17,850 bases of DNA from CAZZKF01 sp964654995. Its GTDB lineage: Bacteria; Pseudomonadota; Alphaproteobacteria; CAZZKF01. Under the pieces are notes generated by a model. The model worked only from the letters and a program-made list of their open reading frames with translations, did not search any database and was not told the origin of the DNA. The stretch spans positions 1-17,850 of the forward strand of contig CAZZKF010000052.1 in the NCBI GenBank assembly GCA_964654995.1. The letters are read 5' to 3'. Shown one piece after another: positions 6,718-16,077 of the stretch; the stretch's first letter is position 1; each line of letters opens with the position of its first letter. A program made the position numbers and the translations under genes.

Positions 6718-6909
6718 TCAGGCCGGCTTCGGAGGGGTGCGGCCGGCGAAAGGATCATTGAGCCCGGCCTTGTGCAGGCGGTCGCGGCGCACCGCCAGGG
6801 CCTCGGCCTCGGACTTGTATTTCTTACCGTCGTAAACCCAATACGGCCCCAGAAAGCCGTCCTTTTTCTCCGGTAAGGCGGTCAGGCGGCGGATCGTATC
6901 CTCGTCCAC
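6718..6909 (-). CDS. Small hypothetical protein (63 residues)
   Basis: The predicted protein has 63 residues and starts at a GTG (6907-6909). The start is supported by AGGAG seven bases upstream. It is charged and soluble, with no signal peptide or membrane helix: residues (counting the GTG as 1) include LPEKKDGFLGPYWVYDGKKY, then KSEAEALAVRRDRLHKAGL and a Pro-rich end (TPPKPA). The GPYWVYDGKKYKSEAEA segment looks like a small conserved beta-hairpin plus helix. I do not recognise the family. It begins 31 bases after the stop of the PspB-like gene on the same strand, so the two are probably co-transcribed and functionally linked. Its good codon bias and ribosome site argue that it is real. Confidence 0.6.
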   Translation of the reverse strand: MDEDTIRRLTALPEKKDGFLGPYWVYDGKKYKSEAEALAVRRDRLHKAGLNDPFAGRTPPKPA

Positions 6910-6940
6910 CGGTGTTCTCCTGTTGGCTCGGCCTCGCCAG

Positions 6941-7177
6941 TTACAGGCGCTCGATTTCCTCGGCCAGTACCGAACTCTTATCGGTGACGATTTTTTCCAG
7001 AACCTCGACGCGGCGTTCAAGCTGCTCCACCCGCGACAGTTTTTCCGACAGCCCGGTCTTTGCCAGATAGTCGTCAATATCGTGACTGCCGGCCTTGCGG
7101 TTCTTCATTGCGGTGCGCACGATGCCGCCGACGACGCCAATAAAGACGATCGCCACGATCATTTCAAAGGGTCCCAT
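6941..7177 (-). CDS. PspB-like small membrane protein
   Basis: The protein has 78 residues. One N-terminal membrane helix (about 5-23, FEMIVAIVFIGVVGGIV) is followed by a basic stop-transfer segment (RTAMKNRKAG) and a C-terminal coiled coil (about 45-75, LSRVEQLERRVEVLEKIVTD). This layout and the R-V-x-x-L-E-x-I-V/L-T-D pattern resemble phage shock protein B, which with PspC senses inner-membrane stress and controls PspA. PspB is about 75 residues, so the length fits. The ATG at 7175-7177 is chosen because GAGGAG lies seven bases upstream; an in-frame ATG at 7192 has no such site. No pspA, pspC or pspF is adjacent, so membership of a Psp system is tentative. A generic membrane-anchored coiled-coil protein is the alternative. 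Confidence 0.7.
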   Translation of the reverse strand: MGPFEMIVAIVFIGVVGGIVRTAMKNRKAGSHDIDDYLAKTGLSEKLSRVEQLERRVEVLEKIVTDKSSVLAEEIERL

Positions 7178-7267
7178 GTCGAAACTCCTCAAGCCTTTCA
7201 GGCGGCCCCTGCTGGGCTCATGCCTAACTCAACGGCGATGCTGCGGCAAGCCCTTATTCACACTTGT

Positions 7268-7804
7268 TCAGGAGCGCGTCTGCTCGTCCGCCGGGGCCGG
7301 GTGAAGGGTCCCGCAGCGCCCACACGTCCGTGCCGTCTGGTCCCCGTAGAAGCTGTCGAACAGGGGCGGCAGATCGGCGACGATGTCTTGAACGGCGATT
7401 TCGATGCGATGAATCAGCGCGTGGCATTCCGGGCAGAACCACTCGAACCCGTCCACCGCACCGGCGGTGCGGCGGCGCTCGATGACCAGGCCGATACCGT
7501 CGGCATCGGGGCGCTGCGGCGAATGGCGCACGTGCGCCGGCACCAGGAACATGTCGCCGGCCGGCACCTGCACCTCGCGCGGGCCATCGCCTTCCATTAA
7601 CCGCATCACCAAAGTGCCGCGAAGCTGATAGAACAGCTCGTCATGGGGGTCATCGTGATAGTCGGTGCGCTGGTTCGGCCCGCCCACCACCATGACGATG
7701 AAGTCGCCATCTTCGAACAGGGTGGCGTTGACCACCGGCGGGCGCAGCCGGTCGCGGTGCGCCTCGACCCAATCGAGCAGTGAAAAGGCGGTCAAAGGCT
7801 TCAT
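7268..7804 (-). CDS. nbaC: 3-hydroxyanthranilate 3,4-dioxygenase
   Basis: The protein has 178 residues, matching bacterial HAAO. The enzyme opens the ring of 3-hydroxyanthranilate with O2 to give 2-amino-3-carboxymuconate semialdehyde, which leads to quinolinate (NAD synthesis) or onward degradation. It is a cytosolic Fe(II) cupin. Metal ligands His50, Glu56 and His94, and substrate residues Arg46, Arg98 and Glu109, all sit one position below their Cupriavidus metallidurans counterparts. The second, rubredoxin-like site is intact too: Cys124-x2-Cys127 and Cys161-x2-Cys164. The ATG at 7802-7804 fits the family N-terminus (MKPLTAFSLLDWVEAH); an upstream in-frame extension is Arg-rich and unlike the family. 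No kynurenine-pathway partner (kynU, kmo, tdo) lies nearby, so the rest of the pathway must be elsewhere or the substrate is imported. It diverges from uvrB. Confidence 0.95.
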   Translation of the reverse strand: MKPLTAFSLLDWVEAHRDRLRPPVVNATLFEDGDFIVMVVGGPNQRTDYHDDPHDELFYQLRGTLVMRLMEGDGPREVQVPAGDMFLVPAHVRHSPQRPDADGIGLVIERRRTAGAVDGFEWFCPECHALIHRIEIAVQDIVADLPPLFDSFYGDQTARTCGRCGTLHPAPADEQTRS

Positions 7805-8016
7805 GGCGCCTTGGCGTAGCCCGGCCCGGCGGCCGGCAGCAATCCGGCGACAAGGCCGATGGGGAGCGCCCGTACCCGGCGCCGGCAAGCGGTTGTCATG
7901 ATCACCCCCCGATGGTCGTTAACCGTCGGCTCTCATCCTAGAGCCATTTGCGTGGTTTGGCTGTTCACGATGACTCGATCTGGCCGTGGGCCGGTATTTG
8001 CGCCTATATAGGGGGC

Positions 8017-10185
<2,169 letters not shown>

Positions 10186-10217
10186 GCGGCGTTCGCCGCC
10201 AAACGCCATTTCTGCCA

Positions 10218-10246
10218 TTTCCAAGCGTTGCTCGACCCCTTATAAC
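10218..10246 (+). promoter_or_regulatory. Candidate sigma-70 promoter of the antiporter-SDR-folB unit
   Basis: TTTCCA (10218-10223) and TATAAC (10241-10246) are separated by 17 bases, in the 95-base gap between uvrB and the antiporter gene. The -35 box matches four of six consensus bases and the -10 box five of six. This would let the downstream genes be expressed independently of uvrB. Confidence 0.4.
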
Positions 10247-10280
10247 TCGGCGGGACGCGCGGTAAGGGATTGGCTCTGGC

Positions 10281-11270
10281 ATGACTCTCGGCGTGATGTA
10301 CGTGCATGCGATCGGCGGCCTGATCGTGCTGCTGGTGGGCGGCGATTTTCTGGTGCGCGGCGCTGTCGCATTGGCCCACCGCTACAATCTCTCCAAGTTG
10401 ACCATCGGCTTGACCGTCGTTGCCTTTGCCACTTCGGCGCCGGAACTGGTGGTCGGCGTCGGCGCAGCGCTGGAGAACGTCCCGCGCCTCGCCATCGGCA
10501 ACGTCGTCGGGTCCAACATCGCCAACGTGCTGCTGGTTCTCGGGGTGCCGGCGCTCATTCGGCCGATCGTCTGCACCACCCCGGGCATTCGCCAGGACGT
10601 GTTTCTGATGCTGCTGGGCAGCATCATTTTCATCCTGCTGAGCGTGCAGGGCATGCTGGTTCGCTGGGAAGGCGTTCTGCTGATCACTTTGCTGGCGGCG
10701 TTTCTGCCCTACTGGATCCGCCGGCCGGCGGCCGCCATTGCCGAAGACGGGCTGATCGACGACATCGACCCGGTCGCCGCCCTTCCCAAGGGTGGTATCA
10801 TGCCGGCCCTGATGATCGTCGTCGGCTTCGCAGGCCTGGTTGTCGGCGCCCATTATCTGATTGACGGGTCGGTCGGGATTGCCCGCAGCTACCGGATTTC
10901 GGAAGCGGTGATCGGCCTCACCCTGGTCGCCGTCGGCACTTCGCTGCCGGAGCTGGCCACCTCGCTGGCGGCCGCCATCCGCCGCCATGCCGACGTCGCC
11001 ATCGGCAATGTCATCGGCTCCAACCTGTTCAATCTGCTCGGCGTCATGGGGGCCACCGCGGTGATCCGCGACGTGCCGGTGCCCGGCGGCTTCCTGCGCT
11101 TCGATCTGTGGGTGATGCTCGGCGTGGCGGCGCTGCTGATTCCGTTTGCTTTCACCAAGAAAGGGATCGGTCGCTCTGCCGGCGTTGTCTTTCTGCTCGC
11201 TTACGCGATCTATATCATGGCCGTGTTCGGTGGCCTGTCGGCGCTCTCGGAAGAGGTGATGCACGGATGA
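10281..11270 (+). CDS. Calcium/sodium antiporter, CaCA family (YrbG-like)
   Basis: The protein has 329 residues, about ten predicted membrane helices, and two homologous halves in the inner membrane. Each half carries an alpha-repeat: GLTVVAFATSAPELVVGV (43-60) with GNVVGSN (73-79), and GLTLVAVGTSLPELATSL (212-229) with GNVIGSN (242-248). The acidic residues in the S-A/L-P-E-L motifs (Glu55, Glu224) are the ion-binding glutamates known from Na+/Ca2+ exchangers. The halves are joined by an acidic cytoplasmic loop near 155-165 (EDGLIDDIDP). The family exchanges Ca2+ for Na+ or H+; the actual ion here is not known. The stop codon overlaps the start of the SDR gene (ATGA), so the two are translationally coupled, although no functional link is obvious. 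The start ATG at 10281 lacks a strong ribosome site. Confidence 0.94.
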   Translation: MTLGVMYVHAIGGLIVLLVGGDFLVRGAVALAHRYNLSKLTIGLTVVAFATSAPELVVGVGAALENVPRLAIGNVVGSNIANVLLVLGVPALIRPIVCTTPGIRQDVFLMLLGSIIFILLSVQGMLVRWEGVLLITLLAAFLPYWIRRPAAAIAEDGLIDDIDPVAALPKGGIMPALMIVVGFAGLVVGAHYLIDGSVGIARSYRISEAVIGLTLVAVGTSLPELATSLAAAIRRHADVAIGNVIGSNLFNLLGVMGATAVIRDVPVPGGFLRFDLWVMLGVAALLIPFAFTKKGIGRSAGVVFLLAYAIYIMAVFGGLSALSEEVMHG

Positions 11271-12055
11271 CGGAGGCGGCGGGAAACAGTGATCATGGCG
11301 CTGCCCTGGTGACCGGTGCGGCACGCCGCATCGGCCGGGCGATCGCCCACGATCTGGCGGCCGCCGGCTGGCCGGTGGTCGTGCATCATTTCGAATCGGA
11401 GGACGAGGCCCAATCCCTGGTCGCTGAGATCGAGGCCGCCGGCGGGCGGGCCTGTGCACTCGCTGCCGATCTCGCCGACACCAGGGCCGTGCAAGACCTG
11501 ATGGCCGCCGCCTGGGCGGCGCTGGGGCCGATCACCTGCCTGATCAACAATGCCTCCTTGTTCGAGTACGACAGCATCCGAACGGTGACGCCCGAGTCCT
11601 GGGATGCGCACATGGCGATCAACCTGCGGGCGCCGATGCTGCTGGCCCGCGACTTTGCGCAAATGCTCGACGAACGCGCTCCCGGCCGGCCCGGCAACAT
11701 CATCAATCTGCTGGATCAGCGGGTGTGGAAGCTGACGCCGCAGTTCCTCTCCTATACGGTCAGCAAGGCCGGGCTGTGGACGCTGACCCGCACGCTTGCC
11801 CAGGCACTGGCACCCGATATCCGGGTCAACGCCATCGGCCCCGGCCCGACGCTCAAGAGCCGGCGCCAGAGCGAAGCCCACTTCGAGGCCCAGGTGAAGA
11901 ACCTGCCGCTGGCCCGCGCAACCAGCCCGGAAGAGATCTGCCGGGCAGTGCGTTTTATCCTTGAAACGCCGTCGCTGACCGGCCAAATGTTGGCCCTGGA
12001 TGGCGGCCAGCATCTCGCCTGGCAAACGCCCGATGTGATCGATATCCGGGAATAG
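11267..12055 (+). CDS. SDR family oxidoreductase, pteridine reductase (FolM/PTR1)-like
   Basis: The protein has 262 residues with a Rossmann fold. The NADP site reads TGAARRIG (16-23), the TGxxxRxG form typical of pteridine reductases (PTR1, FolM), instead of the usual TGxxxGxG. NNAS is at 94-97. The catalytic Tyr163 and Lys167 lie in YTVSKAG, and the normal active-site serine is replaced by Asp150 (NLLDQR), again as in PTR1/FolM. The end, LALDGGQHLAWQ, is a standard SDR C-terminus. The next gene is folB, which makes a dihydropterin, so a role as dihydropteridine, dihydromonapterin or dihydrofolate reductase is likely (inference from motifs plus context). It overlaps the antiporter gene by four bases. 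General SDR identity is certain; the substrate is not. Confidence 0.88.
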   Translation: MTEAAGNSDHGAALVTGAARRIGRAIAHDLAAAGWPVVVHHFESEDEAQSLVAEIEAAGGRACALAADLADTRAVQDLMAAAWAALGPITCLINNASLFEYDSIRTVTPESWDAHMAINLRAPMLLARDFAQMLDERAPGRPGNIINLLDQRVWKLTPQFLSYTVSKAGLWTLTRTLAQALAPDIRVNAIGPGPTLKSRRQSEAHFEAQVKNLPLARATSPEEICRAVRFILETPSLTGQMLALDGGQHLAWQTPDVIDIRE

Positions 12056-12087
12056 GTCGCCGCATTCCCCAGTGTGAGGATCCAAGC

Positions 12088-12507
12088 ATGCCCAGCGGAA
12101 CCGTTCACCATCTCAGGATTGCCGATGCCCACCACGCGATCCGCCACGTGTTTGTGCGCGATCTTGTGCTCGATGCCCGGATCGGCGTGCACCGGCATGA
12201 AAAGGACGGCCCGCAAACGGTGCGCATCAATGTCGACCTCTCGGTCCTCGAAGGGGACGCCCCGCTCAACGATTCGCTGGCCAATGCGGTGTGTTACGAG
12301 CAGGTGGTGGCCAAGGTGGAAAGTCTGGTCGGTGCCGGCCACATCAACCTGGTCGAGACCCTGGCCGAACGAATCGCCGCCGCCTGTCTCGAAGATGTCC
12401 GGGTCATTGCCGCCCGGGTGCGGGTGGAGAAGCTGAATGCGCTGCCCAACGCTGCCAGCGTCGGCGTCGAAATCGAACGCCATCGCCCGCAAAGCCAGAG
12501 CACGTAA
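12088..12507 (+). CDS. folB: Dihydroneopterin aldolase (FolB)
   Basis: The protein has 139 residues. FolB converts 7,8-dihydroneopterin to 6-hydroxymethyl-7,8-dihydropterin and glycolaldehyde in folate synthesis, as a cytosolic octamer. Family features are VFVRDLVLDARIGVHRHEKD (22-40, with the active-site Glu38), Tyr70 (CYEQVVAKVE), Glu90 (NLVETLAERIAAACL) and the catalytic Lys115 (RVEKLNALPNAASVGVEI). The N-terminus is about 20 residues longer than the shortest homologues (MPSGTVHHLRIADAHHAIRH); a start inside the family core is not available as ATG. It lies 32 bases after the pteridine-reductase-like SDR gene, probably in one operon. No folK or folP is adjacent. Confidence 0.94.
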   Translation: MPSGTVHHLRIADAHHAIRHVFVRDLVLDARIGVHRHEKDGPQTVRINVDLSVLEGDAPLNDSLANAVCYEQVVAKVESLVGAGHINLVETLAERIAAACLEDVRVIAARVRVEKLNALPNAASVGVEIERHRPQSQST

Positions 12508-12620
12508 AGGAAACCCGACAGCGCTGTCCATGGTCTGGCAGGCGATGTGCGGCGAAAGTTGTGCACATCGCCGCCAGCGGGACCGCATTTTTCCGACATT
12601 TTGCGCAAAAAAACATGAGA

Positions 12621-12654
12621 TTGGCGCTTGACAGTCGGTTTGTATATGTAAATC
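12621..12654 (+). promoter_or_regulatory. Candidate promoter region for uvrC
   Basis: Two overlapping pairs are possible: TTGGCG (12621-12626) with TATATG (12643-12648), spacing 16; or TTGACA (12628-12633) with TAAATC (12649-12654), spacing 15. Neither is ideal, but the A/T richness and position make this the best promoter candidate for uvrC. Confidence 0.35.
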
Positions 12655-12748
12655 AAAAGGTTAGTTGTTTTGCCTAAATTTTAAGCAATGACGTCAAAAG
12701 GCAAGGTCTCTGCGGCCTGGACGCTCGTCCGGCAAAATTATACAGGGG

Positions 12749-12770
12749 TTATCCACAGGCGCCGTGGATA
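12749..12770 (+). promoter_or_regulatory. DnaA box with inverted partner
   Basis: TTATCCACA at 12749-12757 is a perfect match to the DnaA box consensus. It forms one arm of an inverted repeat TATCCAC (12750-12756) / GTGGATA (12764-12770) around AGGCGCC, so a second, degenerate box (two mismatches) faces it. It lies beside an A/T-rich block. DnaA could regulate uvrC from here, or titrate; a replication origin is possible but unproven. Confidence 0.5.
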
Positions 12771-12845
12771 GACCAAGAGGCGGCGACGGCGGACTGAGTC
12801 TTGGCCCCCGACATGCCGGGAGGTCGCGGCGGGGTTGTCGCTGGT

Positions 12846-14828
12846 ATGGCGCCGGCGCACAATGATGCCATGGTGGAAAACGACAAGGGCGCGGTGATCG
12901 ACAGGGCGGATACCGGCGAGGCAGCGTCAGGCGCACCGTCCGGGACCGAGGACGAGCGGGCAGGGCCGGTGCCGCCGCCGTCGCTGGCTCGCGGCGTGGA
13001 TGTCATCAAGTCCTATCTGCGGCGCCTGCCGGGCCGTCCCGGTGTCTACCGCATGATCGATGCGCGCGGCCAGGTGCTTTACGTCGGCAAGGCCAAGAAC
13101 CTGCGACGGCGGGTGGCCAGCTATGCGGCACCGAACCGGCTGTCCGACCGCATTGCCCGGATGGTGGCGGCGACCGCGCGACTCGAGGTCGTCACCACCC
13201 ACACCGAGGCCGAGGCATTGCTCCTGGAAGCCAATCTGATCAAGCGCTTCCGTCCGCCTTTCAACGTCATCTTCCGCGACGACAAATCGTTTCCCTACAT
13301 TCTGATCACCCGCGACCATCCCTGGCCGCGACTCACCAAGCACCGCGGTGCGCGCAAGACCAGGGGCGACTATTTCGGCCCCTTCGCCTCGGCCGGAGCG
13401 GTCAATGCGACCCTGAATGCACTCGAGCGCGCATTTCTGCTGCGCTCGTGCTCGGACAATGTGTTTGCGCATCGCAGTCGGCCGTGCCTGCTCTATCAAA
13501 TCAAGCGCTGCGCCGGGCCCTGCGTCGGCCGCATCGAGGCGCAGGCCTACGCCCGGCTGGTGCGCGATGCCTGCGACTTTCTCAATGGCCGCAGCCACCG
13601 CATCCAGACCGAGCTGTCGGAGCGGATGCAGGCAGCCAGCGAGGCGCTGGAATACGAAAAGGCGGCGGCCTTTCGCGATCGCATCCGGGCGCTGGCCCGC
13701 ATTCAGGCGCGCCAGAGCATCAATCTGCCGGGGCTCGGCGATGCCGACGTCATCGCCGGCCATCAGGATGCCGGCCAGACCTGCATCCAGGTGTTCTTCT
13801 TCCGGGCCGGCCAGAACCGCGGCAACCGCGCCTATTTCCCGCGCCATGCCCGTGGCCTCGGTCTCGGCGAGGTGCTCGGCGCCTTCATCGCCCAGTTCTA
13901 CGACAACAAGCCGCCGCCGCCGCTTGTTTTGGTCAGTGCCGAGCCCGATCAGCGTGAGCTGCTCGAGGCAGCGCTCAGTGTCAGTGCCGGGCGCCGGGTG
14001 GTGCTGCGCCGTCCGCAACGGGGCGCCAAGCGCACGCTGGTGCGCCATGCCGAGGACAATGCCGCCGAAGCCCTGAAGCTGCGGTTGGCCGAAAACGCCA
14101 GCCGCCGCGAGGTGCTGGAAAAACTGACGGAGCTGTTTGACCTCGAGGCCGTGCCGCAACGCATCGAGGTCTACGACAACAGCCACATCTCAGGCCAGCA
14201 CGCGATCGGTGCGATGATCGTCGCCGGCCCCGAGGGACTGATGAAGAACGCCTATCGCAAGTTCAACATCCGCACCCGCGAGCTTAGCCCCGGCGACGAT
14301 TACGGCATGATCCGTGAGGTCATGCGCCGGCGTTTCGCCCGTCTGATCAGGGAGGATCCGGGGCGCGATGGCACGACCTGGCCGGATCTGGTGCTGATCG
14401 ACGGCGGCGCCGGGCAGCTCTCGGCAGCGCGCGAGACGCTGGCCGACCTTGGCCTCTCCGATCTGGCGATCGCCGCCATCGCCAAGGGCCCGGCGCGCAA
14501 CGCCGGGCGCGAGCGCTTCTTTCTGCCCGGCCGCGAGCCATTCACCCTCGATGAGCGCAGCCCGGTGATGTACTTCCTGCAGCGGCTGCGCGACGAGGCC
14601 CATCGCTTCGCCATTGGCGGCCATCGGGCGCGCCGCACCCGGGCGCTGTCACGCTCGCTGCTTGACGACATTCCCGGCATCGGACCGCGGCGCAAGCGGG
14701 CGTTGCTCAACCATTTCGGTTCGGCCCGGGCGGTGGCGGAAGCCGGCCTGGCCGATCTCGAGGCGGTCGCCGGGATCAACCGGCGGGTGGCGCAAATAAT
14801 CTACGATCGCTTTCACGGCGAGGGCTGA
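12846..14828 (+). CDS. uvrC: Excinuclease ABC subunit C (UvrC)
   Basis: With this start the protein has 660 residues. UvrC makes both incisions around a lesion after joining the UvrB-DNA complex. The GIY-YIG nuclease (3' incision) is at about 55-140, with GVY at 66-68 and YVG at 79-81. Four cysteines, 202, 214, 222 and 226, show the spacing x11, x7, x3 of the iron-sulfur site reported in E. coli UvrC. The UvrB-binding UVR motif is at about 255-290. The RNase H-like nuclease (5' incision) has YDNSH (443-447) and IDGG with Asp519. A double helix-hairpin-helix for DNA binding ends the protein (about 607-655, IPGIGPRRKRALL, VAGINRRVAQII). The start is uncertain: ATGs at 12813, 12846 and 12870 all lack a good ribosome site, and family homology begins only near GVDVIKSYLRRLPGRPGVY. 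Confidence 0.97.
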   Translation: MAPAHNDAMVENDKGAVIDRADTGEAASGAPSGTEDERAGPVPPPSLARGVDVIKSYLRRLPGRPGVYRMIDARGQVLYVGKAKNLRRRVASYAAPNRLSDRIARMVAATARLEVVTTHTEAEALLLEANLIKRFRPPFNVIFRDDKSFPYILITRDHPWPRLTKHRGARKTRGDYFGPFASAGAVNATLNALERAFLLRSCSDNVFAHRSRPCLLYQIKRCAGPCVGRIEAQAYARLVRDACDFLNGRSHRIQTELSERMQAASEALEYEKAAAFRDRIRALARIQARQSINLPGLGDADVIAGHQDAGQTCIQVFFFRAGQNRGNRAYFPRHARGLGLGEVLGAFIAQFYDNKPPPPLVLVSAEPDQRELLEAALSVSAGRRVVLRRPQRGAKRTLVRHAEDNAAEALKLRLAENASRREVLEKLTELFDLEAVPQRIEVYDNSHISGQHAIGAMIVAGPEGLMKNAYRKFNIRTRELSPGDDYGMIREVMRRRFARLIREDPGRDGTTWPDLVLIDGGAGQLSAARETLADLGLSDLAIAAIAKGPARNAGRERFFLPGREPFTLDERSPVMYFLQRLRDEAHRFAIGGHRARRTRALSRSLLDDIPGIGPRRKRALLNHFGSARAVAEAGLADLEAVAGINRRVAQIIYDRFHGEG

Positions 14829-14842
14829 TTGATGGCGCTGCC

Positions 14843-14853
14843 AATGCTATAGT
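14843..14853 (+). promoter_or_regulatory. Candidate extended -10 promoter for pgsA
   Basis: TGCTATAGT at 14845-14853 is an extended -10 element (TGN plus a five-of-six match to TATAAT) in the 116-base gap between uvrC and pgsA. No good -35 box is present at the proper distance, as is common for extended -10 promoters. It could drive the pgsA-mobB-moeA-moaD-moaE run. Confidence 0.35.
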
Positions 14854-14944
14854 CGCCCGGCAAAGAACAAAGGGACCGTGCCGGCATGCCCGAAGGCATA
14901 TCCGCCCGGCGACCGGCCCCGCAACAGACGGTCTTGAGCTGCGC

Positions 14945-15547
14945 ATGCCCAACAGCCTGCCGAACCTGCTGACGCTCTCGCGCATTGTCATTCTGCCGGC
15001 TCTGGTGGCGACCTTCTATTTCGACGAACCGGCGGCCCGCTGGACGGCTCTGGGGTTGTTTGTCGCCGCCGGCATCACCGACTTTTTCGACGGCTATCTG
15101 GCCCGCAGCTTCGATATTCAGTCGAAGCTCGGCCAGTTCCTCGATCCCATTGCCGACAAGCTGCTGGTGGCGACCGCAATTCTGATGCTGGTGGCGTTCA
15201 AGGTGATTTACGGTCCCCACGTGCTGGCGGCGCTGATCATTCTGATCCGCGAGATCACGGTCTCGGGCCTGCGCGAGTTCCTTGCCGACATCAAGGTCCG
15301 GGTGCCGGTCAGCCGGCTGGCCAAATGGAAGACGGCGGTGCAGATTTTCGCCCTTGCCTTTCTGCTGATCGGCGATGCCGCGGCGCCGTTTCCGGCGGTC
15401 ATCGTCGGGCTGATCTGTCTCTGGATCGCTGCGGTGCTGACCCTATATACCGGGTATGGCTATTTGCGCACCGGTCTGCGGCACATGACCGGGCCCGGCG
15501 AAGGGCTGGAGGCCGACCCGGCACAGGATGGCGACGGCGTCTCGTGA
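14945..15547 (+). CDS. pgsA: CDP-diacylglycerol--glycerol-3-phosphate 3-phosphatidyltransferase
   Basis: The protein has 200 residues. PgsA makes phosphatidylglycerophosphate from CDP-diacylglycerol and glycerol-3-phosphate, the committed step to phosphatidylglycerol and cardiolipin, in the inner membrane. The CDP-alcohol phosphotransferase motif D-G-x2-A-R-x8-G-x3-D-x3-D is complete: Asp49-Gly50, Ala53-Arg54, Gly63, Asp67 and Asp71. The N-terminal NSLPNLLTLSRIVILPAL is typical, and about five or six membrane helices follow. The last 15 or so residues (GEGLEADPAQDGDGVS) form a hydrophilic tail. The stop codon overlaps the GTG start of mobB. The uvrC-pgsA-moaD-moaE order is one I recall from other alphaproteobacteria, supporting the identification. 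Confidence 0.96.
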   Translation: MPNSLPNLLTLSRIVILPALVATFYFDEPAARWTALGLFVAAGITDFFDGYLARSFDIQSKLGQFLDPIADKLLVATAILMLVAFKVIYGPHVLAALIILIREITVSGLREFLADIKVRVPVSRLAKWKTAVQIFALAFLLIGDAAAPFPAVIVGLICLWIAAVLTLYTGYGYLRTGLRHMTGPGEGLEADPAQDGDGVS

Positions 15548-16077
15548 AGGTTTTCGGTCTCGCAGGCTGGAGCGGCAGCGGCAAGACGACCCTGATGGTG
15601 CGTCTGCTCGAGGAATTGACGGCGCGCGGGCTCACGGTCTCGACAATCAAGCATGCGCATCATGATTTCGATATCGACCGGCCGGGCAAGGACAGCCACC
15701 GCCACCGTCAGGCCGGGGCCTGCGAGGTGATGGTGGCGTCGTCCCGGCGCTGGGCGCTGATGCACGAGTTGCGTGATGAGCCGGAACCGTCGCTCGACGC
15801 GCTCCTGGCGCATCTCGGTCCCGTCGATCTGGTGCTGATCGAGGGGTTCAAGGCGGGCGCGCATGCCAAGCTGGAGGTCCGCGATCCGGATGGCGACCGC
15901 CCGCCGCTGGCAGCAACGGATCCGCATATCGTGGCAGTTGCCGGCGCCCGCGCCGGCGAGGATGCAGGCCTGCCGTGTTTCTCCCGCAACGATGTCGCGG
16001 CGATTGCCGATTTCATTCTGTCCCACTGCGGGCTGACGCTCGCAGGCAAACGGTGTGACCATGGCGCAGTTGAGTGA
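15544..16077 (+). CDS. mobB: Molybdopterin-guanine dinucleotide biosynthesis adapter protein MobB
   Basis: The protein has 177 residues. MobB is a GTP-binding accessory to MobA, which attaches GMP to molybdenum cofactor for bis-MGD enzymes. The P-loop is GWSGSGKT (8-15). Further family segments are STIKHAHHDFDIDRPGKDSH (33-52), GACEVMVASSRRWALMHE, and DLVLIEGFK with the acidic Walker-B-like residues near 95-100. The start is a GTG at 15544-15546 that shares bases with the pgsA stop (GTGA); it puts the P-loop at the normal distance from the N-terminus, whereas upstream in-frame codons run inside pgsA. The 3' end overlaps moeA by 17 bases. mobA is not in the window. Confidence 0.94.
   Translation: MKVFGLAGWSGSGKTTLMVRLLEELTARGLTVSTIKHAHHDFDIDRPGKDSHRHRQAGACEVMVASSRRWALMHELRDEPEPSLDALLAHLGPVDLVLIEGFKAGAHAKLEVRDPDGDRPPLAATDPHIVAVAGARAGEDAGLPCFSRNDVAAIADFILSHCGLTLAGKRCDHGAVE

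Larger units (their letters stand above)
12508..12845. other. AT-rich intergenic region between folB and uvrC
   Basis: These 338 bases hold no gene. Features: a perfect 12-bp palindrome GACAGCGCTGTC at 12517-12528; an A/T-rich block from about 12590 to 12745 that stands out against the GC-rich surroundings; an A/T palindrome GCCTAAATTTTAAGC at 12672-12686; and the DnaA box with its inverted partner at 12749-12770. Promoter-like pieces are TTGACA at 12628-12633 and TATATG at 12643-12648, though their mutual spacing is not standard. Confidence 0.6.

Noticed and set aside
7805..8016. SOS (LexA) box controlling uvrB
   Set aside because: I looked for the alphaproteobacterial GTTC-N7-GTTC pattern and its reverse near uvrB and did not find it. 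GTTC at 7965 has no partner at the right distance.
12590..12770. Calling the folB-uvrC gap the chromosomal origin
   Set aside because: Only one perfect DnaA box and one degenerate partner are present, and none of the usual origin neighbours (dnaA, hemE, parAB, gidA) are in the window.
12927..14186. Open frame of 419 codons on the minus strand opposite uvrC
   Set aside because: It is an antisense shadow; the composition is unlike real proteins and UvrC is complete on the other strand.
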